From positions 1 through 64,000 of the forward strand of contig NZ_WEGJ01000031.1 of the NCBI RefSeq assembly GCF_009604385.1: a DNA stretch of 64,000 nucleotides, given 5' to 3'. Under the pieces are notes generated by a model. It was not told the DNA's origin, did not search any database, and was given only the letters and a program-made list of their open reading frames with translations. This document shows positions 50,114-58,040 of this stretch, in pieces (the stretch's first letter is position 1; each line of letters starts with the position of its first letter). The stretch is from Streptomyces smaragdinus. Its GTDB lineage: Bacteria > Actinomycetota > Actinomycetes > Streptomycetales > Streptomycetaceae. The position numbers and the translations under genes were made by a program.

Positions 50114-51166
50114 TCAGGCGTTGGTGGCGGCCACCCACCGCTCCAGGGTGCGCTGCGCGGCCCCCGAGTCGATGGACTGCGCCGCCCGCGCCATCCCCGC
50201 GGCGAGCTGCTCCGCCAGCGGCGCGTCCGTCGGGTCGAGCGCGGTGAGCGCCGCCGCCGAGTTGAGCAGCACCGCGTCCCGTACGGCCCCCGTCTCACCG
50301 GCGAGCAGCCGGCGGGCGACGTCCGCGTTGTACGAGGCGTCCGCGCCGCGCAGGGCCTCCACGGGGACCAGCTCGATGCCGATGTCGCGCGGGTCGAACG
50401 TCTGCCGGGTGACCGTGCCGTCGCGTACCACCCACACCTGGGACGTGGCGGTGGTCGTCAGCTCGTCGAGGCCGTCGTCGCCGCGGAAGACCAGCGCGGA
50501 GGAGCCCCGTTCGGCCAGCACCCCGGCCATGATGGGCGCCATCCGGGCGTCGGCGACGCCGGTGGCCTGGGCGCCGACGCGGGCGGGGTTGGTGAGGGGG
50601 CCCAGGAAGTTGAACGGCGTGGCGACGCCGAGCTCCTTGCGCGCCATGGCGACGTGCCGCAGCGAGGGGTGGAACTTCACCGCGAAGCAGAAGGTGATGC
50701 CCGCCTCCTCGGCGACCTCGACCACCTGGTCCGGGGTGATCTCCAGATTCACCCCGAGCTTCTCGAGCACGTCGGAGGCCCCGGAGGCGGAGGACGCGGC
50801 CCGGTTGCCGTGCTTGACGACCTTGGCGCCGGTGCCGGCGACGACGATCGCCGACATGGTGGAGATGTTGACCGTACGGGCCCGGTCGCCGCCGGTGCCG
50901 ACGATGTCGACCGTGCGGCCGGGGACCTCGATCAGATTGGCGTGGTCGTACATCGTACGGACCAGGCCGGCCATCTCGCCGACCGTCTCGCCCTTGGCCC
51001 GCAGGGCGACCGCGAAGCCGGCGATCTGCGCGTCGGTGGCCTCGCCGCGCATGATGCGGTCCATGGCCCAGGCGGTGTCGTCGGTGGTCAGGTCCTCGCG
51101 GGCCAGCAGCGCGCTCAGCACATCGGGCCAGGTGCGGCCGCCTCCGGCCGGTGTGGCAGCACTCAT
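50114..51166 (-). CDS. trpD: Anthranilate phosphoribosyltransferase
   Basis: A 350-residue enzyme that transfers phosphoribose from PRPP to anthranilate in tryptophan synthesis. The PRPP loop is IVGTGGDRARTVNIST, with KHGNRAASSASGASDVLEKLG and FLGPLTNPARVGAQATGV as further signatures. ATG 51166 has AGGAGGGACC upstream. It sits alone, about 23 kb from the anthranilate synthase gene, flanked by terminators, next to the bc1 complex genes, as in mycobacteria. Confidence 0.95.
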   Translation of the reverse strand: MSAATPAGGGRTWPDVLSALLAREDLTTDDTAWAMDRIMRGEATDAQIAGFAVALRAKGETVGEMAGLVRTMYDHANLIEVPGRTVDIVGTGGDRARTVNISTMSAIVVAGTGAKVVKHGNRAASSASGASDVLEKLGVNLEITPDQVVEVAEEAGITFCFAVKFHPSLRHVAMARKELGVATPFNFLGPLTNPARVGAQATGVADARMAPIMAGVLAERGSSALVFRGDDGLDELTTTATSQVWVVRDGTVTRQTFDPRDIGIELVPVEALRGADASYNADVARRLLAGETGAVRDAVLLNSAAALTALDPTDAPLAEQLAAGMARAAQSIDSGAAQRTLERWVAATNA

Positions 51167-51298
51167 TACGGTCCCTCCTGTGCGTGGGCGCCCCACGGGC
51201 GCGGGATCGGCGTTGCGGTGTCCCGGGCAGCCTATCGGCGCCCGGACGCGCCGTGTGCCGCGAGCCCATCCCTCGGACGCCCTCGCGGGCACACGAAC

Positions 51299-51338
51299 GG
51301 GCCCCGGCGCCTCCCTGGAAGGGGAGGAGCCGGGGCCC
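51299..51338 (-). terminator. Terminator after the qcr operon
   Basis: GGGCCCCGGC (51299-51308) pairs with GCCGGGGCCC (51329-51338); the 20-base loop can form an extra CTCCC/GGGAG stem. It lies 21 bases past the qcrB stop. Confidence 0.75.
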
Positions 51339-51358
51339 GCCGGTGGCTGTGCAGACCG

Positions 51359-52993
51359 TCAGTGGTGACCGTGGCCCGAGGTGATCTCCTCGTACTCGTT
51401 CACCGTGGGCTTCGGGATCTGGTTCTCCTCGCCGAAGTAGCCCTGCGACATCTTCACCCGGAGCTTCTCCACGAGGCTCTGCTTGCGCACCACGCCGTTG
51501 TCGTCGACCGACGGACCGGCCTCGAGGGCCGCGTACTGGTCGTGCGAGGTGAGGCGGTGCATCTCGCCCTGCGGCAGCGGCTCGTGCACCTCGATGAACT
51601 CACCGTGCGGCAGCCGCTTGATGATGCCGGTCTCGCGGCCGTGCAGCACCTTGTCGCGGTCGCGGCGCTGGAGGCCCAGGCACACGCGCTTGGTGAAGAC
51701 GAACACCAGGAACGGCACCACGAACAGGCCGACGCGGACGAACCAGGTGATCGCGTTGATCGACAGATGGAAGTGGGTGGCCCACAGGTCGTTGCCACCC
51801 GCGATCATCAGCACGAAGTACGCGCTGATCCACGCCGCGCCGAACGCCGTACGGGTCGGCGCGTTGCGCGGCCGCTCCGCCATGTGGTGCTCGCGCTTGT
51901 CGCCGGTCAGCCAGGACTCGAAGAACGGGTACAGGGCGATCAGCGCCGGCAGGATGCCGACCACGACCAGCGGGATGAACACACCAAAGTTGACGGTGTG
52001 ACCGAGGAAGTTCCACTCCCAGGCCGGCATCGCGCGGATGGCGCCCTCGGAGAAGCCCATGTACCAGTCCGGCTGGGCGCCGGTGGACACCTGGTCCGGC
52101 CGGTACGGGCCGAGCACCCACACCGGGTTGATCGACGTCGTGCCGGCGATGATCGCGATGACGCCGAAGACCAGGAAGAAGAAGCCGCCGGCCTTCGCCA
52201 TGTACACCGGCAGGAACGGCATGCCGACCACGTTGTTGTTGGTCTTGCCGGGGCCCGCGAACTGGGTGTGCTTGTGGTAGAAGACCAGGATCAGGTGCGC
52301 GACCAGCAGGCCGAGCATGATGCCGGGGACCAGCAGCACGTGGATCGAGAAGAACCGCGGGATGACGTCGTTGCCGGGGAACTGACCGCCGTAGAGGAAC
52401 ATCGCGATGTACGTGCCGACGATCGGCACGGCCAGGATCGCGCCCTCCATGAAGCGGACACCGGTGCCGGACAGCAGGTCGTCGGGGAGCGAGTAGCCGG
52501 TGAAGCCGGCGACGCAGCCCAGGACCAGCAGCAGGAAGCCGAACAGCCAGTTCAGCTCGCGCGGCTTGCGGAACGCGCCGGTGAAGAAGACGCGCAGCAT
52601 GTGCAGCGCCATGCCGGCCACGAAGATCAGCGCGCCCCAGTGGTGGATCTGCCGGACGAGCAGACCGCCGCGGGTGGAGAAGCTGATGTCCAGTGTGGAG
52701 GCGTACGCCTCGGTCATCCGCACGCCGTGCATCGGCGCGTAGGCGCCGGTGTACTCGACCTCCGCCATGGACGGGTGGAAGAACAGCGTCAGATAGACAC
52801 CCGTGAGGATGACGATGATGAAGCTGTAGAGGCAGATCTCACCGAGCATGAAGGACCAGTGGTCCGGGAAGATCTTCCGCATGTTGGCCTTGGCCAGGCC
52901 GTAGATGCCGAGCCGGCCGTCCGCCCAGTCGGCGATCTTCTCGCCGGCGGGCGCCTTGCCGCGGCGGGTGCTCGTCGTTGTCGTGGTACTCAT
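51359..52993 (-). CDS. qcrB: Cytochrome bc1 complex cytochrome b subunit
   Basis: A 544-residue integral membrane subunit of the actinobacterial menaquinol-cytochrome c reductase. It has about eight or nine transmembrane helices, heme-b His pairs (VRQIHHWGALIF, FSIHVLLVPG, VAHLILVFYHKHTQ), and the quinol-site segment DQVSTGAQPDWYMGF (PDWY, the actinobacterial form of PEWY). The long cytoplasmic C-terminus (~100 residues) is typical of actinobacteria. It overlaps qcrA by 4 bases (ATGA). Confidence 0.97.
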   Translation of the reverse strand: MSTTTTTSTRRGKAPAGEKIADWADGRLGIYGLAKANMRKIFPDHWSFMLGEICLYSFIIVILTGVYLTLFFHPSMAEVEYTGAYAPMHGVRMTEAYASTLDISFSTRGGLLVRQIHHWGALIFVAGMALHMLRVFFTGAFRKPRELNWLFGFLLLVLGCVAGFTGYSLPDDLLSGTGVRFMEGAILAVPIVGTYIAMFLYGGQFPGNDVIPRFFSIHVLLVPGIMLGLLVAHLILVFYHKHTQFAGPGKTNNNVVGMPFLPVYMAKAGGFFFLVFGVIAIIAGTTSINPVWVLGPYRPDQVSTGAQPDWYMGFSEGAIRAMPAWEWNFLGHTVNFGVFIPLVVVGILPALIALYPFFESWLTGDKREHHMAERPRNAPTRTAFGAAWISAYFVLMIAGGNDLWATHFHLSINAITWFVRVGLFVVPFLVFVFTKRVCLGLQRRDRDKVLHGRETGIIKRLPHGEFIEVHEPLPQGEMHRLTSHDQYAALEAGPSVDDNGVVRKQSLVEKLRVKMSQGYFGEENQIPKPTVNEYEEITSGHGHH

Positions 52994-54054
52994 CCGCGCT
53001 CCCAGAAGCTCGGGCCGACCGGCTGCTCGAAGTCGCCCAGCGCCGTGAGGTAACCCTCGTCGTCCACGTCGATGCGCAGCTGCGGCAGCGGGTGGCCGGC
53101 GGGGCCGAAGATCACCCGTGCACCGTCGGACAGGTCGAACGTCGACTGGTGACAGGGGCACAGGACGTGGTGGGTCTGCTGCTCGTAGAGGCTGACGGGG
53201 CAGCCGACGTGCGTGCAGATCTTGGAGTACGCGAGGACGCCGTCGACACCGAAGTCGGCCGACTGCTGGTCCTTGATCTCATCCGGAGCGATCCGGACGA
53301 GCATCAGGGCCGCCTTGGCGATCTCCGTGTTGAAGTCGTGGTCCTCGTACTCCAGGCCCTCGGGCATGGCGAAGGACAGGGAGCCCGTCTCGATGTCCTC
53401 GGGCTTGAACGGCTCGTTGGTGTTCATGTTGATGAGCCGCTTGCCCTTGCCCCACAGGGTGTGCCGGAGCTTGTCCTCCGGCAGCGGGCCGAGGTCGCGC
53501 AGCAGTACGACACCGGTGAGCGGCACCAGGGCCAGCGCGCCGAACATCGTGTTGCGCAGCAGCTTGCGGCGGCCGAAGCCGGACTCGGCGGCGCCCTGCT
53601 GGAAGTCGGCGAAGACCTTGGAGCGGGTTTCCTCGTCGGCGGCGATCGGGTGCCGCTCGTCGGCGATCTCCACGTCCGACATCAGCGTGCGGGCCCAGTG
53701 GACCGCGCCGGCGCCGATGCAGAACAGTGCGATGCCCATGGTCACGCCGAGCATCACGTGCAGGATGCTGACGTGGCCCAGCGGCCACACGTAGCGGATG
53801 TCGTCGACGGGGAACGCGACGAAGCTCGCGATGAAGCCGACGGTCGCCAGCATCGACAGCAGGAACAGGAAGGCGACGACGCGCTCGGAGCGCTTGGCGG
53901 CCTTCTCGTCGATGTCCTGCTTGCGCGGCTGGTGCGCCGGCAGGCCCGGGTCGGCGAACGGGTGGTCCGCGCCCGGAACGGCTACCGTGCCCTCGGCGTC
54001 CTGCTCGTTCGGCAGGTGCTCAGGAGACATGTTGTTCTCTGATCCGCTACTCAT
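52990..54054 (-). CDS. qcrA: Cytochrome bc1 complex Rieske iron-sulfur subunit
   Basis: A 354-residue Rieske protein with the actinobacterial three-helix membrane domain (hydrophobic segments about 60-80, 97-117 and 165-185) before the [2Fe-2S] domain: CTHVGC and CPCHQS supply two Cys and two His, plus GPAGHPLPQL. It takes electrons from menaquinol to the cytochrome cc subunit. Translational coupling with qcrC and qcrB (4-base overlaps at each end) keeps stoichiometry. Confidence 0.97.
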   Translation of the reverse strand: MSSGSENNMSPEHLPNEQDAEGTVAVPGADHPFADPGLPAHQPRKQDIDEKAAKRSERVVAFLFLLSMLATVGFIASFVAFPVDDIRYVWPLGHVSILHVMLGVTMGIALFCIGAGAVHWARTLMSDVEIADERHPIAADEETRSKVFADFQQGAAESGFGRRKLLRNTMFGALALVPLTGVVLLRDLGPLPEDKLRHTLWGKGKRLINMNTNEPFKPEDIETGSLSFAMPEGLEYEDHDFNTEIAKAALMLVRIAPDEIKDQQSADFGVDGVLAYSKICTHVGCPVSLYEQQTHHVLCPCHQSTFDLSDGARVIFGPAGHPLPQLRIDVDDEGYLTALGDFEQPVGPSFWERG

Positions 54055-54866
54055 GACTTCTTGGCCTTTGCGGTGTGCGCGGCTACCCAGACGGCGACCA
54101 CGACGAGCGCGCCGAGGCCGAAGATCCAGCCGAAGAGCCCCTCGGCGACCGGGCCGAGACCCCCGAGGTCGAAGCCGCCCTCGCTGGGCGCCTCGTCGCC
54201 GTTGACCTCGTCGAGGAAGGCGATGATGTCCTGCTTGTCCTGGGACGACAGCGACTTGTCGGGGAAGGCGGGCATATTCTGCGGGCCGGTCTGCATGGCC
54301 TCGTAGATGTGCTTGGGGGCCACGCCGTCCAGCGGCGGGGCGAACTTGCCGTCGGTGAGGGCGCCGCCCTTGCCGGTGAAGTTGTGGCACTGCGCGCAGT
54401 TGGTGCGGAAGAGGTCGCCGCCGCGGGCCACGTCGCCGCCCGAGGGGGCGTAGGCCGCGGACTCGGGGACCGCGGGGCCGGGGCCCAGCGAGGCGACGTA
54501 GGCGGCCAGGGCCTCGATCTCGTCGTCGCTGTACACGCGCGGCTTGCGCGGCGCCTGGGCGCCGGGCTGCTGCAGCGGCATGCGCCCGGAGCCGACCTGG
54601 AAGTCGACAGCCGCGGCGCCCACGCCGACCAGCTGCGGGCCGTCGGTCGTGCCCTGTCCGCCGGTGCCGTGGCAGCTGGCGCAGCCGACCGTGAAGAGCT
54701 TCTTGCCCGTCTCGATCTTGTCCTGCTGCGAGGTGCTTTCACCCTGGGCCTGGGCCTTGTCCGCGGGGGCGAACGTGGCGTACAGCCCCCCGGTGGCCGC
54801 CAGCGCGATAAGTAGGACGACAAGCGCTGCCAGCGGATGGCGCCGTCGTGCGGAGAGCTTTTTCAC
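54051..54866 (-). CDS. qcrC: Cytochrome bc1 complex diheme cytochrome c subunit
   Basis: A 271-residue diheme protein with CASCH and CAQCH heme sites, an N-terminal membrane anchor/signal (about 10-32) and a C-terminal transmembrane helix (about 240-262). It passes electrons directly to the CuA site of cytochrome aa3, as expected for the actinobacterial III-IV supercomplex, which lacks a soluble cytochrome c. GTG start. It overlaps qcrA by 4 bases; ctaE ends 60 bases upstream. Confidence 0.97.
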   Translation of the reverse strand: MKKLSARRRHPLAALVVLLIALAATGGLYATFAPADKAQAQGESTSQQDKIETGKKLFTVGCASCHGTGGQGTTDGPQLVGVGAAAVDFQVGSGRMPLQQPGAQAPRKPRVYSDDEIEALAAYVASLGPGPAVPESAAYAPSGGDVARGGDLFRTNCAQCHNFTGKGGALTDGKFAPPLDGVAPKHIYEAMQTGPQNMPAFPDKSLSSQDKQDIIAFLDEVNGDEAPSEGGFDLGGLGPVAEGLFGWIFGLGALVVVAVWVAAHTAKAKKS

Positions 54867-54926
54867 GTCTACCCCGGTGTCGGATTTCGTACGTCGATGT
54901 GCTTCAGGTGCGTCCGGCCGGGCCGG

Positions 54927-55547
54927 TTACTTGATCATGTAGATCGTGGCGAAGAGGCCGATCCAGACCACGTCGACGAAGTGCCAGTAGTAGGACACGA
55001 CGATCGCCGCGGTGGCCTGGTGGTGCGTGAACCTCTTGGCCGCGTACGTCCTGCCGAGGACGAGCAGGAAGGCAATGAGCCCGCCCGTCACGTGCAGTCC
55101 GTGGAAGCCGGTCGTCAGGTAGAAGACCGAACCGTACGGGCCGGAGGAGAGCGAGATGCCGTCCTCCTTGACCAGCGTCACGTATTCGGTCACCTGACCG
55201 CCGATGAAGACCGCGCCCATGATGAAGGTGGTCACGAACCACATGCGCAGCTTCTTCACGTCGCCGCGCTCGGCGGCGAACACGCCCATCTGGCACGTGA
55301 GGGAAGAGAGCACAAGGATGATCGTGTTGCCGAGCGCGAACGGGAAGTTCAGACTCTCGGTCTGACTGTCCCAGTAGTCGGCGCCCATCACCGATCGCAG
55401 GGTGAAGTACATCGCGAAGAGGGCCGCGAAGAACATCAGCTCGGAACTCAGCCAGATGATGGTTCCGACGCTGGTGAGGTTCGGCCGGTTGACCGACGGG
55501 TGCGCGTGCCCGGTTTCTACTGCAGTTGCTGTCGCCACGTCCGACAT
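54927..55547 (-). CDS. ctaE: Cytochrome c oxidase subunit III
   Basis: A 206-residue, five-helix COX3: SVGTIIWLSSELMFFAALFAMYF near the N-terminus, GFHGLHVTGGLIAFLL (characteristic HGxHV), and WHFVDVVWIGLFATIYMI at the C-terminus. It heads the minus-strand group ctaE-qcrC-qcrA-qcrB, placing one oxidase subunit with the bc1 complex, the typical actinobacterial arrangement. No CtaA/CtaB heme-synthesis genes are in the window. Confidence 0.97.
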   Translation of the reverse strand: MSDVATATAVETGHAHPSVNRPNLTSVGTIIWLSSELMFFAALFAMYFTLRSVMGADYWDSQTESLNFPFALGNTIILVLSSLTCQMGVFAAERGDVKKLRMWFVTTFIMGAVFIGGQVTEYVTLVKEDGISLSSGPYGSVFYLTTGFHGLHVTGGLIAFLLVLGRTYAAKRFTHHQATAAIVVSYYWHFVDVVWIGLFATIYMIK

Positions 55548-55800
55548 TATGTCGGTCCCTTATCCGCGGCTCACTTCGGGGGGTGCCAAATGGAGTGTCG
55601 GGCCCCCGCCCGGGTGTGCCGCACCACCGTACGGCGGTCACCCGCCCGGCGTACCGGCACCGTTCGGGGCGGGTACGGGACCCGATCTTGCACCCGTGAA
55701 GGGGTCCACCAAACGGGTCCTCGCGGAGTAGGCTCCGGCCAGCAGGACCTTTGGACACATGATGCACGGACAGCTCAGCGCTAGGTACACCGGAGGAACG

Positions 55801-56205
55801 ATGCAGTCGACCGCCACGGTGCTGGTCTACAGCGACGACGCCAACACCCGCGAGCAGGTACGGCTCGCCGCCGGCCGCCGGCTCGCCGCCGATCTGCCCC
55901 CGGTGGAGTACGTGGAGTGCGCGACGCTCCCCGCCCTGCTGGAGGAGCTGGAGAAGGGCGGCATCGACGTCTGCGTGCTGGACGGCGAGGCGACGCCGGC
56001 CGGCGGGATGGGCGTGGCACGCCAGTTGAAGGACGAGATCTTCCAGGCACCGCCGGTGCTGCTGCTGATCGGCCGCCCCCAGGACTCCTGGCTGGCGACC
56101 TGGAGCCGCGCGGAGGCGGCCGTTCCGCACCCGGTCGACCCGGTGGCGCTGGCCGACGCCCTGGCGGGCCTGCTGCGCCGGAGCCTGGGCGCCGACGCCG
56201 CGTAG
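55801..56205 (+). CDS. Atypical receiver (pseudo-receiver) domain protein
   Basis: A 134-residue protein with a CheY-like outline: TVLVYSDDANTREQVRLA (DD pair), a candidate acceptor Asp in VCVLDGEATPAGG, and a following VLLLIGRP strand. The conserved Lys of true receivers is absent (the region reads AVPHPVDPVALADAL), and the Thr/Ser site is replaced by Gly, so classical phosphotransfer is doubtful. No output domain. GGAGGAACG precedes ATG 55801. It lies between the two oxidase gene groups, divergent from ctaE. Confidence 0.8.
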   Translation: MQSTATVLVYSDDANTREQVRLAAGRRLAADLPPVEYVECATLPALLEELEKGGIDVCVLDGEATPAGGMGVARQLKDEIFQAPPVLLLIGRPQDSWLATWSRAEAAVPHPVDPVALADALAGLLRRSLGADAA

Positions 56206-56266
56206 CCGGCGCCTCGGCCGGCCCGGACGGCCGGACCCGTCGCCCCCGGCGGTCCGGCCGTCGCCG

Positions 56267-57535
56267 TCAGATCTGCGGACGGAGCCGGGACGCATCGTTC
56301 GGGCTCTGCCCTTCGCGCGTCCCGGCGGTGAGCACGCTTCCCTCGCGCCACTTCTTCCAGGACACGTTCCAGTCCCCGAAGCCGTTGCCGAACGGGTCCA
56401 TGTCCGCGCCGTAGCTGTTGACGACCTCGACGATGTCGCCGGGGCGGGCGTTCTCGTAGAACCACTCGGCGTCGCCCGTGGACATCCCGGTGCAGCCGTG
56501 GCTGACGTTGGCGGCGCCCTGGGAGCCCGTGGACCAGGGCGCGGCGTGCACGTACTCGCCGCTCCAGGTGACGCGGCTGGCCCAGTACACGTCCATGTCG
56601 TAGTCCTCGGACGTGCCGGCGACGCCGATGGAGGCGCCCCTCATCCGGACGTAGTAGGCCTGCTCGAGGATGACCTTCTTGCCGTTGCGGGTCTCGAACC
56701 CCGGCTTTCCCGTGGTGACGGGAATCTCGTTGATCAGCCGGTCGTCGCGGTAGAACGACATGTAGTGCGAGCCGGCGTCGGTGACGGCGACCACCTTGGA
56801 GCCGATCTTCAGCTCCAGCGGGTCCGTTTTGCCCGCGTACAGGCCCTCGCGCACCTTGATGCCCTCGAGGTTGCTGGTGAGCGTCACCTTGGAGTGGGCG
56901 GGCCAGTACTCCTTGGGCCGGTAGTGGAGTTCCTTGTCGTCGACCCAGTACCAGGCGCCCTCGACCTTGGGCGTGGACGTGACGCGCAGTCCGCGTTCGA
57001 TGACGGCGCGCTGCTCCTTGTCCTTGACGCCCTTGTTCAGCTTCACCGTGAGCGGCTGTCCGACGCCGTAGGTGCCCTTCTCCGGACCGAACTCCAGTTT
57101 GAGGGGCTTGGACTTGCCGCTGTAGCCGCCGGTGCGGAAGGAGTACGTCCGGCGGCCCTGGGCCTCGGACTCGTCCTCGGTGCTGACCTGCACCGTGTAG
57201 CCGGCGTCGGCGGCCAGCGCGGTGACGGAGCGCCAGCGGGTGCCGTTCTCGCTGAGCTCGCCGCGCAGATAGCGACCGTGGGCGTCGCGGGCCACCACGT
57301 CGGTGATCCGGCCGCCGCTGCCGGTGGCCCGTACCTCGAGGGGTTTGCCCGGGTCCACCTTCTTGGATCCGTCCGCCGCGGCGCCGGCCAGCTCCACCTG
57401 GGTGGAGGCGTCGTACGGCTTGGCGGACAGGGGGTGCGAGGTCTGCGAACAGGCAGTGAGCCCCGCGGAGAGGGGAACCAGCAGAAGTGCGCAACTCGCG
57501 TGCGCCGCCGTCCGGCGTCGGGGGGTGTGGCTCAT
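56267..57535 (-). CDS. L,D-transpeptidase lipoprotein with Ig-like domains
   Basis: A 422-residue exported lipoprotein (lipobox LTACSQ, Cys about 29). Two bacterial Ig-like domains (about 45-250) precede the YkuD catalytic domain, whose motif NVSHGCTGM carries His and Cys of the H...SHGC consensus. It should form 3-3 crosslinks in peptidoglycan or attach proteins, outside the membrane. The domain order matches mycobacterial LdtB types. A TATGAT -10 lies 18 bases before the ATG, suggesting a very short leader. Convergent with the receiver-like gene. Confidence 0.93.
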   Translation of the reverse strand: MSHTPRRRTAAHASCALLLVPLSAGLTACSQTSHPLSAKPYDASTQVELAGAAADGSKKVDPGKPLEVRATGSGGRITDVVARDAHGRYLRGELSENGTRWRSVTALAADAGYTVQVSTEDESEAQGRRTYSFRTGGYSGKSKPLKLEFGPEKGTYGVGQPLTVKLNKGVKDKEQRAVIERGLRVTSTPKVEGAWYWVDDKELHYRPKEYWPAHSKVTLTSNLEGIKVREGLYAGKTDPLELKIGSKVVAVTDAGSHYMSFYRDDRLINEIPVTTGKPGFETRNGKKVILEQAYYVRMRGASIGVAGTSEDYDMDVYWASRVTWSGEYVHAAPWSTGSQGAANVSHGCTGMSTGDAEWFYENARPGDIVEVVNSYGADMDPFGNGFGDWNVSWKKWREGSVLTAGTREGQSPNDASRLRPQI

Positions 57536-57552
57536 GCCCTAAAACTATGTAA

Positions 57553-57579
57553 ATCATACTTATTGCACCCGCTGGGTGC
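57553..57579 (-). promoter_or_regulatory. Promoter and palindrome before the L,D-transpeptidase gene
   Basis: On the minus strand, TATGAT (57558-57553) is a good -10 in an unusually AT-rich patch. The palindrome GCACCC-GCT-GGGTGC (57565-57579) sits just upstream, between -10 and -35 positions, where a regulator could act. Confidence 0.55.
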
Positions 57580-57589
57580 TCCGAACGAG

Positions 57590-57623
57590 GCAGGCCCCCC
57601 ACCCGGACGGGCGAGGGGCCTGC
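57590..57623 (-). terminator. Terminator of the ctaC-ctaD-ctaF operon
   Basis: GCAGGCCCC (57590-57598) pairs with GGGGCCTGC (57615-57623) around a 16-base loop, 18 bases past the ctaF stop on the minus strand. Confidence 0.75.
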
Positions 57624-57641
57624 TGATCGGCGCCGCGGGAC

Positions 57642-58040
57642 CTACTGGTTCTGGTCCGCGCCGCGGTAGTACTCAAAGACCCACCCGAAGATGCCCAGGA
57701 CGATGAACGGGAGGGCGAAGAACGCGAGCCACCAGCCGATCGCGATGCTCAGGAACGCGATCGCGCCGCCGAAGGCCAGCGTCAGCGGCTGCCAGGAGTG
57801 CGGGCTGAAGAAGCCCAGCTCACCGGCGTCGTCGGCGACGTCCGCCTGCTTGTTGTCCTGCGCGCCGGTGTCGACCCGGCGGGCGGTGAAGACCAGGTAG
57901 AACCCGATCATGATCGACAGCGCGAAGGCCATGAAGAGGGCGGTGGTACCCGCCGGCTCCTTGGACCAGACACCGTAGACGACCGCGGCGATCAGCATGA
58001 ACACCGACAGCCAGGCGAACATGTGCCCCTGGATTCTCAC
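57642..58040 (-). CDS. ctaF: Cytochrome c oxidase subunit 4 (actinobacterial CtaF)
   Basis: A 132-residue small subunit found only in actinobacterial aa3 oxidases. It has about four hydrophobic segments in two pairs (about residues 7-27, 33-52, 85-102, 104-122), a polar loop with FFSPHSWQPL, and C-terminal GWVFEYYRG. It stabilises the oxidase core. GTG start overlaps the ctaD stop by 4 bases (GTGA), so it is translationally coupled. A terminator follows. Confidence 0.93.
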   Translation of the reverse strand: MRIQGHMFAWLSVFMLIAAVVYGVWSKEPAGTTALFMAFALSIMIGFYLVFTARRVDTGAQDNKQADVADDAGELGFFSPHSWQPLTLAFGGAIAFLSIAIGWWLAFFALPFIVLGIFGWVFEYYRGADQNQ

